From: Capitulum mitella
Taxonomy: Eukaryota; Arthropoda; Thecostraca; Pollicipedomorpha; Pollicipedidae
Assembly (NCBI GenBank): GCA_030062745.1
Contig: CP099846.1
Span: 25,689,201-25,753,200 of the forward strand
Length of the DNA: 64,000 nt
Direction of reading: 5' to 3'
The position numbers and the translations under genes were made by a program. This document shows positions 56,205 through 64,000 of the stretch, one piece after another (the stretch's first letter is position 1; each line of letters starts with the position of its first letter). A model generated the notes under the pieces. It did not search any database. It had not been told where the DNA came from and was given only the letters and a program-made list of their open reading frames with translations.

Positions 56205-57689
56205 GAACAGTACCACCAGCCCCTGTAGAATTTGTTCGCCCAATCCAGATGAGAAATGATATCTTGTTTGCCTTTTGCGTAATTCGATCGGTGTAAGGAA
56301 AGTGGGTTTCATTGTGCGAAAAAAGTGGCGTTAGCTCGCAACCTCTAAATGTTCTTGGATTCACGCAAAATCAGGCTGTATGCTACTTTCGGGTAATGGA
56401 ATCGGAACAAAATTCAGCCCCAGAAGTATATGATGGTTGTGTATTTCACCATACATACCTGGAACATTCTACCCTGCACGGATGCATTCAATAAACACTA
56501 ACGCAACGGGCCCATTCAGCAACCACTAACGTAACTGAACAATCAGCGACGAACATCTCTCGACGGCAATCTGAATTCATCCTTACTCTCCCAAAAATGA
56601 GCACTGCTACATTATAGACTCGGTCAGGGACTTTGCTGCCGTTTTTTCGGATGAAGGGCGGAGTATCCCAAATGTAACCTAACTTAATCATTATACGGAT
56701 TTCTGATCGGATTACGTCCTCTTTATGTCACGAATTGAAGCGAAATGAAATATTAATCGCAAAGCATAAGGTAACTTTCCCGCTAAAGTAGGAAGAGGTC
56801 CTTAGTTAATGAAAAGTCCAGGAAACCTGTCACCACGCTCGTGTGGTGGAGCCAACGGGCAGACAGGTCGGGCTGGACGCTGGCTTTGTGCCAGAGTTGC
56901 TAAACCCATAATGAATGCATCTGCTCCTTCTGAAATAAGCCTCTTAGGACATCACGCTAGCTGTCCAATCCGTGTAATTTGTAATTAACATGGCGAGATC
57001 TCATTAGGACCGGTTTTAAAATGATTAGCTATTTCATTTGTTATCTGAAGGCATACAGACGTCCTCTTCGAAAGACCAAATGGCAGGCTACGTTTGGACG
57101 ATAACAGAAACAGAGAACAGCCAAAGGAGGAATGCCGAGGCTGGAGTGGAGGGGCATTCAAAAACAGGAGGGGAAGTTAACTTTCTTCCCACAGGGCTTA
57201 TGCTAAACTTCCAAAAAGTGGATCGTCATGCCCTCCTACCCCCCCCCCCCCACTCCGCTCCTATGCGTATGCACTGAGAACGTTGCTTTCGCTGCCAATA
57301 TCGCAGCAACGTAATCTGCTCTCTGTTTCTTCCTTTTTTGTCTCCGAAACCAGGGACGTAGGGAAGGAAGGCCACAGGGGCCATGCCCCTCTGAGCCAAG
57401 CATTTTCTTCCTCACTAGACACATGGCGATTTCGCATGAATATGGAATAGAGGTCATATATATGTTGCAAAACAAACGATGTTTCCCTAATTTTGTTTTC
57501 CTGTGCTTTAGTAAATTACATAAAATTGCTGCCTTGACCTATAAATCTCGTCATGTGCCAGTGGCATATGATAGAATTTGATATTTGGCCTTCCCCGAGG
57601 AAAATCCTGGCTACGTGAACGAAAAATACGTGAACAAACTACCTGAACGAAACATGCATTTCAGCTTTCTTCATAAACGATCCGCAACA
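56205..57689. other. Unrecognised stretch
   Basis: A possible MITE phrase (GGGACGTAGGGAAGGAAGG) lies near 57353, and a C-run is at 57239-57251. No gene recognised. Confidence 0.45.
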
Positions 57690-58470
57690 CAGTCCGTTTC
57701 GCTTGCCAATCGGTGCGGCGAATGTATCTTCTCCTGAACACCATGTACGGGGAGCAGCAGCCGCCGGCGGCCTCAGCCAACACAGTCGTCTGCAGCCGGT
57801 CGGCACGCAGCAGCAGAACTGCCCGCGGCACCTGACCTCGCCATTTCCTCGTCCTGCTCCTCGCCGCACAGGGGCACAGTCACGTTCCGTTAGATGGGCA
57901 GCAGCCTCCGCTGCAGCCAACATTGTCGAGACTGGCGTAGGTCTGCCCTGTCCTGTCCCCTCCCCTGCACTGCCCCTGTCCGGTCCTTGCCTAACGATCC
58001 GCTGGGATGACGACATTAGGTCACAAGTACAACGGCAGAGCGGCTAGAGGGGATTAAATTACGAGGTCACCTGGCCCGGCCTTTTGAACAGATCTCATGG
58101 GCGGTGCGGCACGCCGGCCCCCCAACACCGCCCCCGCCACGCCGGCGTCTACCGCTCCGGCGGCCGCCCGGCCTCTCCCGCTGTCTGCAGACCGCCCTGC
58201 GGTCAGCGCCGCAGCGTCAGTGAGGGCGAGCCGTCGTAAACCGCAACGGCCGCAGCCTGGGCCGATCGTAAAGCAAACGGCCGCCAGCCAGAGAGGCCGC
58301 GAAAATTGTGAGATGACCCGCTGAGCTGTGATGGTGCGAACTGAGCCACGTCTCAGCGTCGGGGGGAGGAGCTGACAGATCCGCGGTCGGAAGAGGGGCG
58401 ACTGCCCTGCCCGCGTCTGGGAGCGCATGCAGATCCGACCGGCGTGGCTCCTGCGACAAGACGCTATGCA
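57690..58470. other. Long CpG-rich patch
   Basis: The longest CpG-dense segment in the window (about 780 bp). Overlapping frames on both strands (57639-58016 minus, 57703-58047 plus, 58054-58512 minus) are Ala/Arg/Pro-rich and unrecognised. It could be a promoter island of a gene outside what I can identify. Confidence 0.45.
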
Positions 58471-60159
58471 TGCTGTCAACTCAGCTGCTTCGTTTGTTTG
58501 AGCGTATTTCACCTACGGAAAACGAGATTGTTGATCGCGATGATATTTGCTCGAAAATACTATCATAGCCGTTACTTCATCTAACAACATGTTTGCAAAC
58601 AGCTCCCATGCATTCAAGATGCAAATTACCGTAAAAAGTCGCAGTTAAAGCAAGGTCATCACAGCCAGTTGATTCACTCTTGTACCGAGCTTGTCGGTAC
58701 AAGAGATGCCCTATAGGCTCTGTCGGCTACCCGTCCATTAGTAGTCAATTCATCTCTTAGCCTTTTCAGCCCCAGCCCCTTGAGAAACTCTGAGCTACGA
58801 CACTGAATTATTGGCTTCATAGGGCTTGAGTGTCGTGCTGGGCACTGCTCGAGGTCTCTTGTATTCAATAGATCAGGCCTTACGTTTCACACAGCACCTT
58901 GTCAAATAAGCCTCACAGGACTGAACAGACCGGCAACCAAAACAGCAACTTATAAACCACGGCAGGGCATAAGCGTACCTTTGGAACTAAATCCTGGCGC
59001 GCTTTTGAGCAGCATTTTCATAAAAACACTCGGGAACGTCGGGAACCAAACCAAAGGGCTTCTTTGAGACATTCCTGAAAAAGTCAGGCATGGAAATGGT
59101 TGAAGCAGTTCCCTTTACAGCATTCCGACATGACCGTTTTACATCGGAACCGTTTCATTCTCCCTGTTGGTGCTGTCTAGATGCATGCAAAACAAAGCTA
59201 GATTGCAAGACATCGAGATACATATGATCGCAATAATTCATCGTGCTCAAATACACCTGGCAGCCTTCAAATGACGAGCTGTACATAACACTGATATGGA
59301 AAAGATTATGGGTGGTTGCCAAACAACCCATCAGTACAGTTAGTATGTAAATGAAATTGAAAACATTACTTGCTGTACATTTCCATATTCATCAGTTTAT
59401 TTACATGTTTACAATGCTTATCTTACACTTGTGTATTTAGAAAACAAACATTCAATGAATCTATGTAAACTACATCAAAAAGACGCATCACAAACAAGGC
59501 ATCATCTCAGCTGCGGCAAGTACCAGTTTTGCTTTCGCAGGATAATTTGTCGGCAGGCATGTTCACCAAAGAAAAGGGCTGAAAGAAACCGAGAACAAGA
59601 CAAGGCGTTTCAGTGTGCAAGCCCCCAACTTCCTCACATTAAAAATAGAGATTCCTTTATTTCGGAAACAGGAAGGGTGCAAACAACCGAACTCACTAAT
59701 GGCCCACGAGGCGGGAGCCAGCATCGAATAACACACTGTTATCATTCCTCACACCACTCGCAAAGAAAACAAACAAAGAAAACAAACAGTGAGCCTCCAA
59801 AGATATTTCAAGTTTAACGTTTCAGGAAATCTAGTCCCACGACAGCTCAATCAAATGCGTTCTGTGCTTTTTGTTTAAATCATAACTGAGTGCTAATTAT
59901 TGAAGAATCTGTATCAATTTCAGTGAGTTTTCTAACCAATTTTCCATGAAATAGCACTTGGCTGGCCTGCTGCTGGTGCTTTTAACGACTCTTAGCAGCC
60001 TTCGTTACAGATCAATGTTGCCGGGTTTACAGGATCCAGCAAAGCTCCATCAGATCCTTCATGGACACAGCGAAGAAATGTGGCGAAGGCGGAACTGCAT
60101 GAAAGGGCACTCTGCGTGAAAATCGAGAAAAGCAAAACCAGGGGCACACAAAGAACCCC
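58471..60159. other. Unrecognised stretch with one perfect hairpin
   Basis: Perfect 10-bp arms (CTTGTACCGA at 58679-58688 and its complement at 58694-58703) with a 5-nt loop. A 128-codon frame (59431-59817) is lysine/serine-rich and unrecognised. Confidence 0.45.
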
Positions 60160-60460
60160 AGAAACTCCGCTGAGACGGTGGATAAAAGCCGGAGCCGACC
60201 CAGTGCCAGGCCCAGCGCCGGGGCTGGCAGGGCCGTCAGGGGAGCTCGCACAGTCCACCGATCACCGCCGCCGGCCGCACGGAGAGACAACAGGCCGGTC
60301 ATAGCTCGCTGACGGCCCACCCGTCACTGTCAACCGACAGGTCATCTGTCACGAGCGGGCGGGAGGCCACCGGTGTCCGCACACCGCCGCCACTGTCCGC
60401 GATCGGCCCGCCACGGGTGCGACGGGCAGAATGCGCGTCAGTGTTTGCAGCCGGGTCACG
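60160..60460. other. CpG-rich patch
   Basis: Dense CpG with GC-rich words; open frames on both strands are composition-driven. Confidence 0.4.
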
Positions 60461-60900
60461 GTTTGGCGACCGCAGAGAACAACTACTCATCAATGTCATG
60501 GAGGAACCCATACATCAGAGCCGGTAACTTCATGTCGGGTAAAATACAATCACATGGTATATGTGGCCCCACAACGTGCGAACACTTGTTGAAAAAGATC
60601 AATAGAGAACCAGCTAGGTTTGCGAGAGCACGTGAGCAAATTTCAAAGCTCACGTGACTGAAATCCTTACCAGCACGGACTCTCCGGACGAGCCTGACCG
60701 GTGTACCCAAATTTACGTCTCTGCAATACACCTTACTGCAAATGCAGGAACGAATTCATCCAGTGTGTCGCATCTTCTTCGATGATTTAGGGATTTGCCG
60801 GCGATTCGGTGACCGAATCTGCAACAGCAAGCATCGAAACGCAGCCGATGTATTCGGGCCGTTCTTTCCACAAAGTTGAATGTGGGAAAGGCATGTGGCA

Positions 60901-60903
<3 letters not shown>
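60461..60903. other. Unrecognised stretch
   Basis: No feature recognised. Confidence 0.5.
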
Positions 60904-60942
<39 letters not shown>

Positions 60943-60995
60943 ATTTTTTATGTTCTGTATATATATATATATATATATATGTATATGTACAGAAC
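60904..60995. repeat. Two (TA)n tracts with a flanking ATGTTCTGTA inverted repeat
   Basis: (TA)n at 60904-60939 and 60958-60988. ATGTTCTGTA (60949-60958) and its complement TACAGAACAT (60986-60995) bracket the second tract, so it could fold into a hairpin. Confidence 0.9.
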
Positions 60996-61769
60996 ATCGT
61001 AAAAACATCTCCGCCAGGCAGCAATCAGAGTTGCCTTTGCCGTAACTGCTTGAGCCACTCTCAGCGCGCACCCAGACACGCTGGGAAAGGTCCCGAATCC
61101 AGCTGATGCAGCTGGCGGCGACCCAGACAGCTTGGGGGCTCTGGATCACCACTAATCCCTCAAATCTCAAAAGATCCCGGAAATTCTGCCCAGTTGCGCC
61201 GCGGACCAAGGCGAATTCGCCTCAGGCTTATCGAAAAGGTCTTCGTCGGCACAACGACCTCCCTGCGGCCGCCGAAGATCTGTCAGATCTGATAAGGTCC
61301 TGACCGGCGACCCGTTCGGTACGAAACGACTTTTTCTTTTCACTTTCAAGGCATTAGTCCATGTCTGCGGTCAAGAAGGCGGGCGACGCACGACCTTGCA
61401 ACGTTGCTGCTGTCCTGGTTGGATTTCGATTCGTATTATGCATTGTTCCCCTGGATCCCGATTACGTAGTCGATGAAGGATTTGCTCGCATATTTCGTCG
61501 TTTGACTTTGAAAAGAAGGGAAATGACATGGAGCAACAGCGACACCTTCGTCCGGTGCTTAAATGAAAACCCTTACTTGCGGTAGGTGATGAAAGATCGC
61601 AATCAAATCTATGTAAACGCCACATGTTTGGACAACACAGGTGACTGTCGTTTTTCATCACGTTAGGAAATAAGTCAAAGTAATTCCAAGAGGTTATACT
61701 TCTTGCCTCCTAGTTCGAGAACTATCCGTGGAAAAACTACGACGTAGATTTCCTCAGCCACTGCGCATC
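60996..61769. other. Unrecognised stretch
   Basis: Mixed GC content with short frames on both strands, none recognised. Confidence 0.45.
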
Positions 61770-61773
61770 TTAA

Positions 61774-62984
61774 CCCGCGCACGACCGTCGGTCCGTTATG
61801 ATCATGCGCGACTGGGGGTGGGGGCTATTGGCCGCCCACCCTCTAACTCGCGAACGGTTGGTAGCACAATAAAAATAAACACACCGTTGGAAAGCTTATG
61901 ACGAGCAGATCTCGAAACTGGTCTTATTTTTAGTTCTAAATAATATGTAAGCAATTTACGCCCTATATATGGTTTCTCGTAGCCGACTGCATGAGACCGA
62001 GAAATGGCCTGAATTTCAAGGGCTGTGACTAATAACGCATAAATAAAGGCACCAGCGCACAAGTAAAGGTCCGCAAATGCCGATACGCATCTTATTTCTC
62101 AGATTTGTTAAATATATACGCCGAAACGTCCAGTTAGAAACACGGCAATTCTCGCGCCGGCTGTCGGCGTAAGCCGCAGCCATATGCAGTAACAAACTGA
62201 CGGGAACTAATTTTAGCGTTACTTTATTTTCGCAAAAAAGCCTATGCATGTAAATTGTATTGATCTTACTGGTTCTTGTGATGGTTTTCCATGCTTAAAT
62301 TTTGGGAAAATTTATTAGTTACCAATCTACACAATTGGCGGAGCTTTATTCGCGAGAGCCTGTTTATTTCCAAAATATCTTATTTTTTCAAACTTTTTGA
62401 GGTTCATGGTATTACTTCCATCTGTGCAAACTAGTTCTGCCATTTGCTACCCATTCTGAGTAATTCATGGCCGATTTTGACGGTGGTACATTTCAGCTCA
62501 CTACAGTTATTCGTGACCTGACCTCAGGTCAATGGCTGGAAGTCATTGATACTTTGCCCAATGACGGTAACTAGATGTCTGCTTTACTCCACACTAAGAA
62601 TGTTATAAAATACTCGGTCAATTTCCGAAAAAACGACGTGTTAAAAATGGGCTTGACCTTAGGTCAATGACCCGGAAAATTCCAAAAAATCTGAGATAGC
62701 ACATTTGTTGCGTCTATCAGTTTCACTAATCCCTGAAAGTAGTATTGAGATATCTTGTTTTGCAAAAAAGTTAGAGGGCGCTAAACTTTTTTGAACATAG
62801 GTCTGTTTGACCTGACGTAGGTCAGGTACCTGACCTGAATTGAGGTCAAAATTTTAACGCAAGATGTAGAAATGATGAAGCAAGTTGTGCACGAAGTTTC
62901 GTGACTCTGCGTTTGTTCGTTTTCTCGCAATCCCAGAAAAACCTCAGGGGGGCTGTCAACAGCCCCTCCCCAGTCGGGGGCGGG
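61774..62984. mobile_element. piggyBac-like non-autonomous element, second copy
   Basis: TTAA at 61770-61773 and 62985-62988 flanks 1,211 bp with inverted tips CCCGC..CGAC. Each tip is followed by a G-run/C-run palindrome. The right end, reverse-complemented, resembles the left end of the 6811-8010 element: TTAACCC, hairpin, GGTTTTT, then CGCAG..TCACGAAACTTCGTG. The two are therefore inverted relatives. Several AGGTCA/TGACCT words are in the right half (62510-62850). No transposase frame. Confidence 0.78.
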
Positions 62985-62988
62985 TTAA

Positions 62989-63524
62989 GCTCATTCTGAC
63001 ATGAGGGGGGGAGAGGAGGACTTTAGACGCTCCTCTCCGGATGTAAAGTTCCAACGTCTCGTTTTCGTTTCCACGTCAGCCTCTCAGCTTCGCAGCATTT
63101 TTCTTTTCCGCTGCTTTTCGTATTCGTTGCTGATTGCTAGACCACAACAAAACCATCACAGGCACAAACCACATTGTCAGTCGTCTCAGGGCGTGCTCAC
63201 GCCATTTGCCGGACAGTGTGCATCTGTGTTTGTCTAACCAGTGCTCGATCACCACTCAATGTCACGCTAAAATGTCTGCGCGCGCTCAACCTGTCGAAAT
63301 GCGCTGGCCGTCTGTCTCCAGCCAACCCGTCGATATTTATAGAGCAGCGAAAAGGATCACGCGCTGCGTCGGAGGTACATGCCCCGTCATGCAAGCCGTG
63401 TCCAGTTGGAACCAGCTCGTACCAGCGAGACAACGTTTGGGAAAACTGAGGTCCACCGGTTACCTCTGGGCCTGCTCTTGTTGCCTTCACACTTCCCAGA
63501 TTTGGCCCGTTCAATGCACTTCAT
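62989..63524. other. Unrecognised stretch between two TTAA-type elements
   Basis: A 200-codon plus frame (63134-63736) starts here and runs into the next element. It has no recognised domain, and its end is clearly transposon sequence, so I do not call it a gene. Confidence 0.4.
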
Positions 63525-64000
63525 TTAAAACTAGGGTCTGTCGAGTTGCTGACGCTACACGGTTTTTATCGCCATTTCCAGGCTTTCGAGACAGTGTAAC
63601 GAAACTTCGTGACCTTTTCTCTCTGTTCCTTTACGTCTTATGTTACATTAGTTTTATCCCGTTCTTGGGCGAAATCAGCCCAAGTTTTTGTGATACATCT
63701 CAGACTTCTCTTGGTACTGTGGAACGTAGAGGATGAGTGCCGAAAATATAGTTTTTAAGATAAGATAAGATAGATAAGATAAGATAGAGTTTTTAAGATG
63801 CATGGGTGTTTAGATAAAAAGTTTGGCAGGCATAAAACAATATTTTTGTTGACCTGAGGTTACCTTACAGGACCAGGTCAGGGTGAAAATTCAACATTTA
63901 TTTTCGTGCAAGTTTCTTGGGTTTTTCTTCAAAATAAAAAAGTGGAATATGCTTGAATTAGGGGAGTGTTTTCTGACTGTGTCTCAAATTTCAGACTGAT
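63525..64000 (+). mobile_element. Partial third copy of the 6811-8010 family, cut by the window end
   Basis: From TTTCCAGGCTTT (about 63575) the sequence follows the 6811-8010 element in the same order: CGAAACTTCGT, a GTTTTTAAGATA block, TGACCTGAGGT, CAGGTCAGGGT and ATTTCAGACTG. The left tip has lost its G/C hairpin; TTAA at 63525-63528 may be the old target site. The right part lies outside the window. Confidence 0.65.
63757..63787. repeat. (GATAA)n tract
   Basis: Tandem AGATA/AGATAA words, a local expansion of one AAGATA present in the related element at 6811-8010. They also match GATA-factor sites, but a simple repeat is the more likely explanation. Confidence 0.85.

Noticed and set aside
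63134..63736. 200-codon plus frame
   Set aside because: The last third is TTAA-element sequence and the rest has no family resemblance.
1..64000. tRNA or rRNA genes
   Set aside because: No cloverleaf with paired A- and B-box promoters and no rRNA-like conserved block was seen by eye on either strand. A covariance search would settle it.

Overview
This window is repeat-rich animal nuclear DNA, most likely from an invertebrate and possibly a marine one. The evidence is a Penelope-like retroelement group with GIY-YIG nucleases, an APE-type Jockey/CR1-like non-LTR retrotransposon, hAT and piggyBac-like DNA elements, long (TA)n, (GAT)n and (CT)n microsatellites, and a low density of open frames. 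There is no prokaryotic gene, operon, tRNA, rRNA or CRISPR array. I cannot resolve the lineage from the sequence, and I found no intact host protein-coding gene.

Region by region. 1-4.6 kb holds microsatellites and a short hAT-like element (1801-2280). 4.67-6.73 kb is a decayed 21-bp minisatellite followed by two nested inverted repeats. 6811-8010 is a piggyBac-like non-autonomous element flanked by TTAA and loaded with AGGTCA half-sites. 10.3-11.5 kb has another piggyBac-like left end and three 152-bp tandem units rich in TGACCT. 11.98-13.69 kb is an inverted duplication with two 662-bp arms. 14.09-14.64 kb has seven perfect CACGTG E-boxes. 15-24.6 kb is mostly unrecognised, with CpG-rich patches, a GAT repeat and an ATTCGAATATTCG-rich hAT-like remnant.

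24.6-31.9 kb carries two same-strand copies of one Penelope-like element (A with a degraded RT and GIY-YIG; B, 5'-truncated, with an open GIY-YIG frame), a possible TTAA element between them, and a nearly perfect 192-bp tandem duplication. 32-39.5 kb is unrecognised sequence with CpG-rich patches. 39.5-43.1 kb is a nest: two fragments of a second Penelope-like family form a palindrome around a (TA)n tract and carry hammerhead-like cores, next to a tail of the first family, a GIY-YIG fragment, and a hAT element with a perfect 8-bp target-site duplication (41929-43137). 43.65-46.34 kb is a dead Jockey/CR1-type retrotransposon.

46.3-54.1 kb holds CpG-rich patches, a CGG repeat and no recognised gene. 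54.16-56.20 kb is a frameshifted pseudogene of a multicopy transposase-like family that I recall from several invertebrates. The window ends with a second intact-ended piggyBac-like element (61774-62984, inverted relative to the first) and the start of a third copy (63525-end).

The sequence therefore reads as a mobile-element graveyard with layered insertions, not an operon-like system. The best leads are the Penelope palindrome with hammerhead-like cores, the E-box cluster with repeated 11-bp spacing, and TTAA elements that carry nuclear-receptor half-sites.
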